A stretch of 64,000 nt of DNA from Neisseria sp. Marseille-Q5346 (GCF_946902045.1 NZ_OX336253.1:1116001-1180000); one strand, 5' to 3'. Numbered from the stretch's first letter, positions 38,135 to 47,105 are shown. Translations and numbers: made by a program. Notes: a model not told the origin generated them from the sequence alone.

Positions 38135-38830
38135 TTATTGTGGCTTTTTCTGCTCTTCGCGTACTTTGTCCACCAACTGGTCAATCGTGGTCATGCCGGA
38201 CTGCCAGTCTTTAAATTCAACTTGATATTTGCCACCAACGATCACAGTCGGTGTGCCGCTGATTTGGAATTTATTGGTCAATTCTTCCATTTGGGCCGCA
38301 CGTGCTTGGCTTTCGGGCGCTTCAAATGCAGCCAATACTTTTTTGCCGTCAAATGCAGTTTGCTCAGACAACCATTTTTTCAGGGTATCGGTATCGGCCA
38401 GATTGATTTTTTGATTAACCATCGCATCGAAAATATGGCTGTTGGCTTTATCTGATTCACCGGCCATTTCCACTGCGGCCGCCAAACGTGCCAAAGGTTT
38501 CATTTCATCACCCCAAACAACATGCTCCCGGCGCATATAGGTATCGTCTTTAAACGTTTTAATGTGTTCGCTCAAAACCGGCTCCAAATGGGCACAATGC
38601 GGGCAGAAGTAGCCGAAGAATTCCAATACTTCGATTTTGCCGGCCTGCTGTTGCGGAATCGGATTGGACAATACGGTGTAATTGACACCTTCGGTCAATG
38701 CGGCAGGGGCTGACGGAGCGGATGTGTTGCTTTGGGCGCTGTCTGCCGGAACGCTGGTTTCCGCCTGTTTGCCGCAAGCGGCCAATGCCAACAGGGTTAA
38801 TGAGGTCAAGGCTAAGGTTTTCAGTTTCAT
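38135..38830 (-). CDS. dsbA: Lipoprotein thiol:disulfide oxidase DsbA
   Basis: A 231 aa DsbA that introduces disulfides into exported proteins. Unlike E. coli DsbA it is a lipoprotein (LALAAC, lipidated Cys19), as known for neisserial DsbA1/DsbA2. The active site is FFGYFCPHCAH (C76-P-H-C79) and the cis-Pro loop is SGTPTVIVGG. A Ser/Ala/Pro linker (residues 25-45) separates lipid and domain. Pilins, ComP and LptD in this window have cysteine pairs and are likely clients. Which of the neisserial DsbA paralogues it is cannot be told. Confidence 0.93.
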   Translation of the reverse strand: MKLKTLALTSLTLLALAACGKQAETSVPADSAQSNTSAPSAPAALTEGVNYTVLSNPIPQQQAGKIEVLEFFGYFCPHCAHLEPVLSEHIKTFKDDTYMRREHVVWGDEMKPLARLAAAVEMAGESDKANSHIFDAMVNQKINLADTDTLKKWLSEQTAFDGKKVLAAFEAPESQARAAQMEELTNKFQISGTPTVIVGGKYQVEFKDWQSGMTTIDQLVDKVREEQKKPQ

Positions 38831-38938
38831 AGGTATCTCTTTACATTCAAATCAATGGGCGGATTTTATGGCATTTTGTTGGAGGTGTGTTCGATTTGAG
38901 TGAAAAAATGTGTTTAGTTTTATTTCAACCTTTATAAA

Positions 38939-38987
38939 AGGCCGTCTGAAATATGGCTTAGATCATAGCCTTATTTTCAGACGGCCT
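38939..38987 (-). terminator. DUS inverted pair after the second TonB receptor
   Basis: AG-DUS at 38939-38950 and complement at 38976-38987, 14 bases past the receptor's stop codon. Confidence 0.75.
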
Positions 38988-39000
38988 TTGCCTGATTTTA

Positions 39001-41112
39001 TCAGAAACGATAATTTACCCGGGCAGTATAGCCGCGCGGATTACCCGGCATGGCATCCGAACGCCAATATTTTTGATTGAGCAGATTGGCCGCGGCAAAG
39101 GTAACGTTGACGTTTTTATGGTTCCAGCCGAGCATGGCATCAACTCGGGCAAAGCCGGGAAGCGTAGTCACTTCTTTATTTCTTGAGTCGTAACCGTAGC
39201 GTTTGCCTGTACCGGTTACGCCGATTTCGCCATAGAGGTTTTCGGTTGGTGTGTAACGGAAAAACAGGTTGCCGGTAACGTTACTGGTGTTGTCCAAATG
39301 GATGCCCACGCGGTTGGGATTTTCCTTGTCCTCAACCACTTTCGCCTGCATCACGCCCAACGATCCTCGCAGGTAGAGTTTTTTGGGGATGATTTGCCCG
39401 ATGGCGGACAATTCCACGCCACGCGAACGGTGTTTGCCGCTAACCGCATAAGTATAAGGGTCGTTTTTTGGATCGGGGCGGTAGCGGATATTGAAGCGTT
39501 CTATTTGGTAGGCAGACAACGTAGTGCTGAGGCGATCGTCCAGCCAACTGCTTTTCACGCCGGTTTCGTATTGGCGGGTGTACTCGGGGTCAGCGTTGAA
39601 TACGGCAGAAGACGACGTATCGATGCTCAAATAGCCGCCGCGTCCGCCATAAGGCGCGAAACCTTTGTTATAAGAGGCGTAAAGTGTGTGGACGGGGTTG
39701 ATGTTCCACACTGCGCCGATGTTGGGGCTGAACGAGTGGCCGCTGTACTGGCGGCTGCTGCCGGTAAGTTTGTTTTCGGAATTAAAGGTGTATTTGTCGT
39801 AACGGCCGCCGAGGACGAATTTCAAATCGGGGGTGGCGGAGAAGATGTTTTGCACGAAGATGCCGTAGGAATCGGCTTTGTGGCGGTTTTGGGTGAGGAC
39901 GGGTTGCAGCCTGCCCGAAGCCGGCCAGCTTGCGCGGTCGTATGGATCGATGGAGGCGGAAAAGGCGCGGCTGTAACCCAATGTCGGGTTGCGGTGTTCG
40001 CGGCTGTAGTCCATGCCTACGGTCAGGTGGTTTTCAAAACGGCCGATGTTGTAGTCGCCGTTGAGCGTGAAGTTGGACGACAGGGTTTTGTTGTCGGTCT
40101 GTTGCCAGGCGTAGTTGCGTTTGATTAAGCTGCCATTTTCGCTGCCTGCATAGAAATGGTCGAAATCCTGTGCCGCCGTACGGTGGGCGAGCTGCCATTG
40201 GGCGCGCCATTTGTCGTTGAAGGCGTATTCAAGGTCGGAACGCCAAACTTGCAGCTTGTCTTTCACAAAATCGTTCGGGTGGGCAAAACCCATGCGATAA
40301 GGCAGTCCGAAGCGGTCGTACACAGACTTGGTTGGGCTACGGTCGGGTGTGCGCTCCACATTGTCGTAGGTGTATTGCCCCGTCCATTTCAAGCCGTTGT
40401 CGAGTTTGACGGTAATGCTGGGCGAAACCATGACATTTTTGCTGTCTATGCCGCTGCGGAACGAATTGGCGCGCCCGACTTCGCCGGTGAGGCGGATGGC
40501 GACGTTTTTGTTCAGCACTTCGTTGATGTCCATATTCAGGCTGCGGTTTGCCCACGAGCCGTAAACCGCACCGATATTGCGGTTTTGTTTGAAGTTGGCG
40601 TATTTGCTGACCATGTTGATGACGCCGCCGCCGTTGGTGCGGCCGTAAAGCACGGAAGACGGGCCTTTCAGGATTTCCACGCGCTCGATGTTGGCGGTAC
40701 TGCGGCGCACTTGTCCACTTTCACGCACGCCGTCGCGGTAAATATCGGATGCATCGGCTTGAAAGCCGCGCAGGAAAATGCTTTCGCCGCGCATATCGTA
40801 GGCAGCATCAATGCCAGCATTGCCTTCGAGGATGGAACTCAAATCGTTCGTACCGTAATTTTTGTTTTTCTGGATATTGAGCGTATCGACGGTTTGCGGC
40901 GTTTCTTTGATGAGCTGTCCGTTGCGGGTAACGGCGGCTTCGTCGTAGTTGATGTAGCCTTTGAGTACACTGGTATCGGACTGTCCGACCACGGTAACGG
41001 TGGGCAGAGTGGCGGTGTAATGTTCACCATTGTCCTGCGTATCGGCGGCAGCGACAGGGAAGGAAGCGATAATCAGCGTGGGTAATAAAGCTAAATGAAA
41101 TGGTATTTGCAT
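39001..41112 (-). CDS. TonB-dependent siderophore receptor (FhuA/FhuE-like)
   Basis: A 703 aa outer-membrane receptor. Signal peptide MQIPFHLALLPTLIIASFPVAAA, TonB-box-like LPTVTVVG, plug with KETPQTVDTLNIQKNKN and the signature VEILKGPSSVLYGRTNGGGVINM, then a 22-strand barrel ending in NYRF. The ATG at 41112 starts the signal; a TTG four codons upstream is less likely. Iron-type promoter upstream (41142-41177). It differs clearly from the receptor at 16368, so the two should take different ferric siderophores. No biosynthesis genes are near either. Confidence 0.9.
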   Translation of the reverse strand: MQIPFHLALLPTLIIASFPVAAADTQDNGEHYTATLPTVTVVGQSDTSVLKGYINYDEAAVTRNGQLIKETPQTVDTLNIQKNKNYGTNDLSSILEGNAGIDAAYDMRGESIFLRGFQADASDIYRDGVRESGQVRRSTANIERVEILKGPSSVLYGRTNGGGVINMVSKYANFKQNRNIGAVYGSWANRSLNMDINEVLNKNVAIRLTGEVGRANSFRSGIDSKNVMVSPSITVKLDNGLKWTGQYTYDNVERTPDRSPTKSVYDRFGLPYRMGFAHPNDFVKDKLQVWRSDLEYAFNDKWRAQWQLAHRTAAQDFDHFYAGSENGSLIKRNYAWQQTDNKTLSSNFTLNGDYNIGRFENHLTVGMDYSREHRNPTLGYSRAFSASIDPYDRASWPASGRLQPVLTQNRHKADSYGIFVQNIFSATPDLKFVLGGRYDKYTFNSENKLTGSSRQYSGHSFSPNIGAVWNINPVHTLYASYNKGFAPYGGRGGYLSIDTSSSAVFNADPEYTRQYETGVKSSWLDDRLSTTLSAYQIERFNIRYRPDPKNDPYTYAVSGKHRSRGVELSAIGQIIPKKLYLRGSLGVMQAKVVEDKENPNRVGIHLDNTSNVTGNLFFRYTPTENLYGEIGVTGTGKRYGYDSRNKEVTTLPGFARVDAMLGWNHKNVNVTFAAANLLNQKYWRSDAMPGNPRGYTARVNYRF

Positions 41113-41141
41113 TTTTATACTCAATTTAACGGAACAACCGA

Positions 41142-41177
41142 ATTATATTGCCTCATAAAAGAAATGAGAATAGTTTT
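41142..41177 (-). promoter_or_regulatory. Promoter with Fur-like box for the siderophore receptor
   Basis: On the minus strand TATAAT (41142-41147) with TTCTCA (41165-41170) 17 bases upstream. Over the -35 lies plus-strand AAATGAGAATAGTTTT, which resembles half of a Fur box. Iron repression is inferred from this and the gene's function. Confidence 0.5.
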
Positions 41178-41211
41178 TTTTAATTATATTTAACATGATA
41201 TTTGCAAACAA

Positions 41212-41247
41212 AGGCCGTCTGAAACTCATATCGGTTTCAGACGGCCT
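41212..41247 (-). terminator. DUS inverted pair after the RBBP9-like gene
   Basis: AG-DUS at 41212-41223 and complement at 41236-41247, between the end of the RBBP9-like gene and the receptor promoter. Confidence 0.75.
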
Positions 41248-41272
41248 TCGTTTATTAATAGACACTTCTAAA

Positions 41273-41806
41273 CTACTTACTCAACAGCATTTCCTGCATT
41301 AGCTTCATACCCCATTGCCAGCCGCCGAGTGCGCCGTTTAACCGGCCGGAATGCGGCGATTGAAGCAGGCGTGCATGCCAGCGGTCAGCCTGTTCTTGCG
41401 CCCAATCGCGTGGCGTGCCGTTTGTTTCAGCGATAACCAACGCTGTACGGCAAGGGCAGCGGACGCGTTGGAACGTATGGATTCCGTCCTCGGGAAAAGC
41501 TTCTGGACGCGGCGAGACCAAAATAATATTGGTCAGGCGTTTTTGCGTCAGGATGTCGGTTTGATACAGCCATGCCAAAAATGCGGACACGCCGGCACCA
41601 TGAGCCACGACGGCAATATTTCTGCTGACGATATGGTCGAAGGCCGTCTGAATGGCGTGTTGCCATTCGGAAATGGTTTGCCGACTATCGGCTTCGGCAG
41701 TTTGAACAATCGGATAGCTGACCGCCCAGCGGTCTATCCACATTTCCGCTTCATCTGCATCACGTATCAGAAACAGTGCCATTTCTTCGAGTTCGAAGCT
41801 CTGCAT
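41273..41806 (-). CDS. RBBP9/YdeN-like alpha/beta hydrolase lacking the catalytic triad
   Basis: About 177 aa, matching the small RBBP9/YdeN serine-hydrolase family (PF06821) in length and order of segments. The nucleophile elbow reads VVAHGAGVS, with Gly where the family has Ser; the acid-loop reads VIAETNGTP, Gly where Asp is expected; the His block reads SGRLNGALGGW, Arg in place of His. All three catalytic residues are therefore changed. I start at the ATG at 41806, directly after a DUS; 41782 (MALFLIRDADE) is an alternative. The frame is intact, so it may be a pseudo-enzyme with a binding role. The family call is by eye. Confidence 0.65.
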   Translation of the reverse strand: MQSFELEEMALFLIRDADEAEMWIDRWAVSYPIVQTAEADSRQTISEWQHAIQTAFDHIVSRNIAVVAHGAGVSAFLAWLYQTDILTQKRLTNIILVSPRPEAFPEDGIHTFQRVRCPCRTALVIAETNGTPRDWAQEQADRWHARLLQSPHSGRLNGALGGWQWGMKLMQEMLLSK

Positions 41807-41816
41807 TTCAGACGGC

Positions 41817-42167
41817 CTATTTGAGCAAGTCGTTGAGTGTAAATGCAATCAGCAATGCGGCTGGCACGCTGAGGATGGCACAAGTCGCCAGACAAAGTAC
41901 GATGTTGGCCACCAGCCGCCAGCCCTTCCAAGCAAAGCATTTGGCCGCAATCAGCAGGCAAGGCAGGGAAAACAGCAGCCATACCAACGCCCATGTCGGA
42001 TTGGCCTTGGTCGGGGCAACCCAGCCGGACATCCGTGCCAACATAAACACCGCCCACACCAGCATAGGCAATACAAATGCCGCCACGACCCACGCCGCGC
42101 CTACGCCGGTTTTGCCGTTTATATTCCAATCATATTTACCAAAAACCTTATTCGGCAACATAGTCAT
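41817..42167 (-). CDS. Small hypothetical membrane protein
   Basis: A 116 aa protein with three hydrophobic segments (about residues 23-43, 60-75 and 83-108 in order) and a polar N-terminus (MTMLPNKVFGKYDWNINGK). The ATG at 42167 has GTGGAG just upstream and overlaps the end of the NApe gene by 20 bases, so the two are probably co-translated. The stop is followed at once by the DUS before the RBBP9-like gene. Unknown family. Confidence 0.62.
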   Translation of the reverse strand: MTMLPNKVFGKYDWNINGKTGVGAAWVVAAFVLPMLVWAVFMLARMSGWVAPTKANPTWALVWLLFSLPCLLIAAKCFAWKGWRLVANIVLCLATCAILSVPAALLIAFTLNDLLK

Positions 42168-42927
42168 ACTCCACAACTAAAGGGGCGTGATCCGAGAATT
42201 TCTCGTCTTTATAAACATGTGCGGAAACGGCTTTGGCGGCCAACTCCGGCGTCACCATCTGATAATCGATACGCCACCCGACATCTTTCGCATACGCTTG
42301 TCCGCGGTTGCTCCACCAGGTATAGCCCGGCACATCGGGATAAAGTGTGCGCCACATATCCGTCCAACCGAGCCTGTGAATGACTTTGCCTATCCATTCG
42401 CGTTCTTCAGGCAAGAAGCCCGAATTTTTCTGATTGCCCTTCCAGTTTTTCAAGTCGATGTTTTGGTGGGCAATATTCCAGTCGCCGCAGACGACGATGT
42501 CGCGTCCTTCGTTTTTCATGGCTTCGAGCATGGGATAAAACGCGTCTAAAAAGCGGTATTTCACTTGTTGGCGCTCTTCCGCGCTGCTGCCGCTGGGCAG
42601 ATACAGCGAAATTACCGACAACTTGCCGAAATCGCAACGGACAAAACGGCCTTCTCTGTCAAATTCTTCAATGCCCATGCCGATTTGCACATTGTCGGGT
42701 TTGCGTTTGCTGTACACCGCCACGCCGCTGTAACCGCGCTTTTCGGCGCAATGCCAGTAGCCGTGCATACCGTGCGGATTTTTCATATCGTCTGACAGGT
42801 CGGCCTCTTGCGCCTTCAGTTCCTGCACGCAGACGATGTCGGCACCGGAAGCGGCGATGTATTCATAAAAACCTTTTTTATAGGCGGAGCGGATGCCGTT
42901 GACGTTGGCAGAGATAATTTTCAACAT
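42148..42927 (-). CDS. NApe, AP endonuclease (exonuclease III family)
   Basis: A 259 aa AP endonuclease that cuts DNA at abasic sites. Catalytic motifs: ANVNGIRSA, VQELKAQEAD (E36), GDWNIAHQNID (D149, N151), WRIDYQMVTPE and SDHAPLVVEYD. The recognition-loop position occupied by His167 in NExo is Gly here (GNQKNSGFLPEEREW, Gly170), the feature that opens the pocket in meningococcal NApe. Together with the gene at 23406 the two-enzyme neisserial system is complete. Start is the ATG at 42927. Confidence 0.93.
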   Translation of the reverse strand: MLKIISANVNGIRSAYKKGFYEYIAASGADIVCVQELKAQEADLSDDMKNPHGMHGYWHCAEKRGYSGVAVYSKRKPDNVQIGMGIEEFDREGRFVRCDFGKLSVISLYLPSGSSAEERQQVKYRFLDAFYPMLEAMKNEGRDIVVCGDWNIAHQNIDLKNWKGNQKNSGFLPEEREWIGKVIHRLGWTDMWRTLYPDVPGYTWWSNRGQAYAKDVGWRIDYQMVTPELAAKAVSAHVYKDEKFSDHAPLVVEYDYVAE

Positions 42928-42972
42928 AAGATTTAAGTGATTTTTAAAAACGGATAATAGGATTGAAGTTTT

Positions 42973-44286
42973 TCAGACGGCCTGCAAGTCATAAACAAAT
43001 ACTTTAGAATTGCGGCCGTTGGCATTGTATTCCTGCCGGCGTTCGGCAGGCAGGTCATCGGCTGAGGCCGTCTGAAAGCCCCGTTCGACAAACCATTCGC
43101 CTGTATGTGTGGATAAGGCGAAAAGCGTTTTGATATTTAAGGCGCGTGCTTTCTGAAACAGATGTTCCAACAGCAATTCGCCATAGCCGCCATCGCGTGC
43201 TTCGGGCGACACCACCAGACAGGCCAATTCGCCGCAATCAGGCTCGGAAAAGGTTTTCAACGCCACGCAGCCGTAAATGTTTTGATCGTGTTCCAATACG
43301 GAAAAACTGGAAATATGGTTTTCCAAATACTCGCGGCTACGGTGTAACAAGATGCCTTGTTCTGCCAAAGGACGGATTAAGGCGATGATGTGCGGAATGT
43401 CGTCGCTGCGTGCCTGACGGATGGAAACAAACGGCTCGCGCGCAATAGATGTACCGCTGCCCTCGCGGGTAAACAGCTCGCGCAACAGGCTACCGTCTTC
43501 ACGGCCGTTGAGAATCTGCACCCGCGATACGCCGTTTTCCAACGCGCCTACCGCTGCATGCAGTAAATCGGCCGGCGCATCGGGATTGTCGTGTATCAGC
43601 TCCTGCACTTCGCCGACAGACAAAGTATTGGCCAAAGAGCCGTCGGCACGACGGATACCGGCTTCTTCGGTCAAGAAAACCAGCTTCTCCGCCTGCAAAG
43701 CCATGGCCACTTCCTGAGCGGTTTCGCACATGCTCAGATTGAAGGTTTTGCCGCTGTACGAATGCCCCAAAGGACTGATTAGCACCACCGCGCCACTGTC
43801 CAAGCGCAAACGGATTTCTTCCGCGTCGATTTTGCGGACGGTACCGGTATAGCCCATGTCCACGCCGTCGATAACGCCCAACGGACGGGCGGTAATAAAG
43901 TTGCCGCACGCAATAACCGGTGGCTTGCTCCGTTGCTGTGCGGATACGCTGCTGAACAAGGCGGCTTCCACATCGCTGCGGATAATCCCCGCCACCTGCT
44001 TCACTTCCATCAGGGTCGCTTCATCGGTAATCCGTCGGCTGCCGCTGTATTTCGGAACAAAATCCCGACCCGAAGCTAATTTATCAAGCAAATGCCGTGA
44101 ACCGTGTACCAAGACCAAACGCAAGCCCAAGCTGGCCAACAGGTTCAAATCTGCGGCCAAACGAATCAGGGTTTCGCCTTCCAACAGGCTGTCGGTTACG
44201 CCGACCACCATGGTTTTGCCGCGCAAATATTGGATATAGGGCGCGGCCTCACGAAAGCTGGCGACAAAATGGGCGATGGCACTCAT
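42973..44286 (-). CDS. argA: ArgA, amino-acid N-acetyltransferase
   Basis: A 437 aa N-acetylglutamate synthase, first step of arginine synthesis. Residues 1-285 form an amino-acid-kinase-like domain (LVLVHGSRHLLDK, LISPLGHSYSGKTFNLS), which binds the arginine effector, and the C-terminal domain is GNAT (CLVVSPEARDGGYGELLLEHLFQKA). Size and order match the family. The last residues QAV and the stop TGA are encoded by a DUS (42971-42982). The start ATG overlaps the end of the zinc-ribbon gene by four bases. Confidence 0.95.
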   Translation of the reverse strand: MSAIAHFVASFREAAPYIQYLRGKTMVVGVTDSLLEGETLIRLAADLNLLASLGLRLVLVHGSRHLLDKLASGRDFVPKYSGSRRITDEATLMEVKQVAGIIRSDVEAALFSSVSAQQRSKPPVIACGNFITARPLGVIDGVDMGYTGTVRKIDAEEIRLRLDSGAVVLISPLGHSYSGKTFNLSMCETAQEVAMALQAEKLVFLTEEAGIRRADGSLANTLSVGEVQELIHDNPDAPADLLHAAVGALENGVSRVQILNGREDGSLLRELFTREGSGTSIAREPFVSIRQARSDDIPHIIALIRPLAEQGILLHRSREYLENHISSFSVLEHDQNIYGCVALKTFSEPDCGELACLVVSPEARDGGYGELLLEHLFQKARALNIKTLFALSTHTGEWFVERGFQTASADDLPAERRQEYNANGRNSKVFVYDLQAV

Positions 44287-44678
44287 AGCAGGGCAAGATA
44301 AAAGAGTTGCATAATCAAAACCGTCAGCGCAATCAACGATGCCAAAGTCCAGTTGAAACCGTCCTTGCGCGTTTTGACCGCCGCCTGCTCTTCCGCCTTA
44401 GGCTCTTCCTTGAGCGCGCTGTTGAGCAAATCGGAAATTTCTTTGCGCGAGAGTTTGGAATGTTTGAGGATTTGCGCGCCGATGTTATGCACGAGGCGCA
44501 CATCCGTTACCGCCACAGGCAGATGAGCCGGATCGGCCGGCAGGTTGCCCGACAGATAATCCTTGGCCTTAAACATCCCCGAACAACGCGTGCAGACCAC
44601 GAAACCCTGCGCCACGTTCAACTGGGCATCTTTCACCCAATGTGGTGTTTTACAATGAGGACAAGAACAAGCAGGCAT
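44283..44678 (-). CDS. Zinc-ribbon (MJ0042-type) membrane protein
   Basis: A 131 aa protein with an N-terminal zinc ribbon, CPHCKTPHWV then CTRCSGMF (four Cys), of the MJ0042/zf-ribbon type, a charged middle (LSRKEISDLLNSALKEEPKAEEQ) and one C-terminal membrane helix (LASLIALTVLIMQLFYLALL). It overlaps argA by four bases, indicating translational coupling. In other proteobacteria similar proteins are described as DUF3426-type. Function unknown; a metal-binding membrane-tethered regulator is only a guess. Confidence 0.75.
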   Translation of the reverse strand: MPACSCPHCKTPHWVKDAQLNVAQGFVVCTRCSGMFKAKDYLSGNLPADPAHLPVAVTDVRLVHNIGAQILKHSKLSRKEISDLLNSALKEEPKAEEQAAVKTRKDGFNWTLASLIALTVLIMQLFYLALL

Positions 44679-44730
44679 GAGTATTTTCCGTAAGTGTATT
44701 GAATCAAAAATATATTTTAGCTAATGCTTC

Positions 44731-44760
44731 AGGCCGTCTGAAACAGTTTTCAGACGACCT
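44731..44760 (-). terminator. DUS inverted pair after pyrE
   Basis: AG-DUS at 44731-44742 and a variant complement TTCAGACGACCT at 44749-44760. Confidence 0.7.
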
Positions 44761-44777
44761 GAGCATGATGTTATGGT

Positions 44778-45419
44778 TTAAACCGCGCCGTAACGTTCGC
44801 GATAGGCTTTGACCGGCTCGAAGAAGCCGCCAAATTCGGCATTGTTTTGCAAGAGCGTGAACAAGTCGTTCAGGTTGGCAATCGAAACCACCGGCAGGCC
44901 GTATTGTTTTTCGACTTCCTGCACCGCCGACAATTCGCCCGTGCCTTTTTCCATGCGGTCAAGCGCAATGGCCACTGCGGCAGGCGTTGCGCCTTCGGCC
45001 TCAATCAGTTTGACCGACTCGCGCACGGATGTACCGGCGGAAATCACATCATCGATAATCAGCACGCGGCCTTTCAAAGGCGCGCCCACCAACACACCGC
45101 CCTCGCCGTGGTCTTTGGCTTCTTTGCGGTTGTAGGCAAACGGTACGTTTACGCCTTTTTCCGCCAACATCATCGCTGTTGCCGCCGCCAAAATAATGCC
45201 TTTATAGGCTGGGCCGAACAGCATATCGAACTTCACGCCGCTGGCAATAATGGCCTCGGCGTAAAACTTCGCCAGCTGCAAAGTCGATGCGCCGTCATTG
45301 AACAAACCGGCATTGAAAAAATAAGGCGACTGACGGCCGGCCTTAGTCGTAAATTCGCCGAATTTCAACACATTTTGTGCCAAAGCGAATTTGAGGAAGT
45401 CTTGACGGAAATCGGACAT
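44778..45419 (-). CDS. pyrE: PyrE, orotate phosphoribosyltransferase
   Basis: A 213 aa enzyme converting orotate and PRPP to OMP in pyrimidine synthesis. Key parts: FTTKAGRQSPYFFN near the N-terminus, MLFGPAYKGIILA, the flexible loop YNRKEAKDHGEGG and the PRPP motif VLIIDDVISAGTSVRES (about residues 118-134). Normal length, stand-alone gene. The ATG at 45419 has GGGAGAACCC upstream. Confidence 0.95.
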   Translation of the reverse strand: MSDFRQDFLKFALAQNVLKFGEFTTKAGRQSPYFFNAGLFNDGASTLQLAKFYAEAIIASGVKFDMLFGPAYKGIILAAATAMMLAEKGVNVPFAYNRKEAKDHGEGGVLVGAPLKGRVLIIDDVISAGTSVRESVKLIEAEGATPAAVAIALDRMEKGTGELSAVQEVEKQYGLPVVSIANLNDLFTLLQNNAEFGGFFEPVKAYRERYGAV

Positions 45420-45485
45420 TTGGGTTCTCCCGAAAGATGTTGATTTATCAAAGAAACGATTATAAAGGATTCATGCGGAAAAATC

Positions 45486-45497
45486 AGGCCGTCTGAA
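45486..45497 (+). repeat. Single AG-DUS
   Basis: Unpaired AGGCCGTCTGAA upstream of pyrE, not a terminator; a DNA-uptake site only. Confidence 0.8.
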
Positions 45498-45589
45498 AAC
45501 AGGTTCAGCCCCGCTTTAAACCAAATTGCCCTATTCCCTTTCAAACCGACAAGGCGGCATTGCCGTCTTATCCCAGCAATCAAAACAGA

Positions 45590-46060
45590 TTATTCACGAT
45601 GATAAGGATGATTGTGCAAAATCGAAACGGCGCGATAAAGCTGCTCGGTCAGCAAAACACGCACCATGCCGTGCGGCAAGGTCAGGCTGGAAAGGCGCAT
45701 CATCATGTTTGCCTGCTGTTTCAAACGGTCGGTCATGCCGTCTGCGCCGCCGATAATAAAGCAGACGTGTTCGCCGTTTTGCTGCCAGCCTTTCAAATGT
45801 TGCGCCAATTCGACCGAAGTCGGCGCTTTGCCGCGCTCGTCCAATACCACCAAAAACGCGCCCTGCGGTATGGCTTCCAACAGGCGTTTTTCTTCAGCCG
45901 CCATGCCCTGAGCCGCATTCACACCCGCACCGCGTTTCTCTGGCTTGATTTCTTTCAGCGCATAATTGACATCGCGCCCGAAGCGTTTGGCGTACTCGCC
46001 GACGGCTTCATCCACCCAACGCGGCATTTTCGTGCCGACAGCCAAGACGGTGATATTCAT
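45590..46060 (-). CDS. rlmH: RlmH, 23S rRNA pseudouridine-1915 N3-methyltransferase
   Basis: A 156 aa SPOUT methyltransferase modifying pseudouridine 1915 in helix 69 of 23S rRNA. The deep-knot part includes CFIIGGADGMTDRL and the C-terminal block RVLLTEQLYRAVSILHNHPYHRE, identical in pattern to the family. Full length. Stands alone between pyrE and pyrH in the same direction. Confidence 0.96.
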   Translation of the reverse strand: MNITVLAVGTKMPRWVDEAVGEYAKRFGRDVNYALKEIKPEKRGAGVNAAQGMAAEEKRLLEAIPQGAFLVVLDERGKAPTSVELAQHLKGWQQNGEHVCFIIGGADGMTDRLKQQANMMMRLSSLTLPHGMVRVLLTEQLYRAVSILHNHPYHRE

Positions 46061-46165
46061 GGAGTATCCTTTTGTTATCGAATTGTCGGTTGGATATTAT
46101 GGTCAAGCAAGTTCTTAACCTGTTCAAACCATGAGCCACTACCCACGCAACCGACTGAAAATAAA

Positions 46166-46214
46166 AGGCCGTCTGAAAGCCGAATGTATCCCGTTCGGCT
46201 GTTTCAGACGGCCT
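46166..46214 (-). terminator. DUS inverted pair after pyrH
   Basis: AG-DUS at 46166-46177 and complement at 46203-46214, 8 bases beyond the pyrH stop. Confidence 0.75.
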
Positions 46215-46222
46215 TTCAATGA

Positions 46223-46942
46223 TTAGCAGTGAACCAGTGTACCTTCGTTTTCGCCGGTTACCACGCGTTTGAGCGAGCCTTCTTTAGCAATGCCGAATAC
46301 CACGATATTGAGTTTGCGTTCGCGACAGAGGGCGAAAGCAGTGGCGTCCATCACTTTGAGGTTTTTCAACAAGGCTTCGTCAAAAGTAATGGTTTCGTAG
46401 CGTGTTGCAGATGGGTCTTTTTTCGGGTCTGCGGTATACACGCCGTCGACGTTGGTGGCTTTGAGCATCACGTCGCAGTTCATTTCCGCGCCGCGCAATG
46501 CGGCGGCAGTGTCGGTCGTGAAGAACGGATTACCGGTACCGGCGGCGAAAATCACGACTTTGCCTTCTTCCAAATATTGAATGGCTTTAGGGCGGGCGTA
46601 AGTTTCAGCAATTTGCTGCATAGACAGTGCGGATTGGACACGCGCTTTGATGCCCAAGGTTTCAAATGCGTCTTTGAGTGCCAACGCGTTCATGACGGTC
46701 GCCATCATGCCCATGTAGTCGGCAGTGGCGCGGTCCATGCTGCCTGCTTGTGCAGATACGCCGCGGAAAATGTTACCGCCGCCGACAACGATACCGACTT
46801 GCACGCCCATTCTCACGATTTCGGCAATTTCGCCGACAGTTTGAACGATGGTATCGTGATTGATGCCGAACGGATCGGAACCCATCAAAGATTCGCCGGA
46901 GAGTTTCAGTAATACGCGTTTGTATTTGATTTGCTGTGTCAT
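46223..46942 (-). CDS. pyrH: PyrH, UMP kinase
   Basis: A 239 aa hexameric bacterial UMP kinase of the amino-acid-kinase fold. Signatures: [11 protein letters not shown] near the N-terminus, [31 protein letters not shown] and the ATP-side [19 protein letters not shown]. Essential, feedback-regulated by nucleotides. It follows tsf and rpsB on the same strand, the common rpsB-tsf-pyrH order, but the terminator at 47106 separates it from them. Confidence 0.96.
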   Translation of the reverse strand: MTQQIKYKRVLLKLSGESLMGSDPFGINHDTIVQTVGEIAEIVRMGVQVGIVVGGGNIFRGVSAQAGSMDRATADYMGMMATVMNALALKDAFETLGIKARVQSALSMQQIAETYARPKAIQYLEEGKVVIFAAGTGNPFFTTDTAAALRGAEMNCDVMLKATNVDGVYTADPKKDPSATRYETITFDEALLKNLKVMDATAFALCRERKLNIVVFGIAKEGSLKRVVTGENEGTLVHC

Positions 46943-46981
46943 GGGATACCTTGCTTTCTTGAATGTCGTCGGTCGGAGTTT

Positions 46982-46993
46982 GGGCCGTCTGAA
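46982..46993 (+). repeat. Single DUS (GG variant)
   Basis: GGGCCGTCTGAA upstream of pyrH; a second lone DUS (TTCAGACGGCCT) is at about 47049-47060. They are more than 50 bases apart. Confidence 0.7.
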
Positions 46994-47105
46994 TTTTCAA
47001 ACGGTCGGATTACAATGATATGGTGTGTCGTTCTATTATTGTTTTGGTTTTCAGACGGCCTTTATATTCGGTCGTCTTAAAATAGGTACCGTAAACGGTT
47101 TTCTC

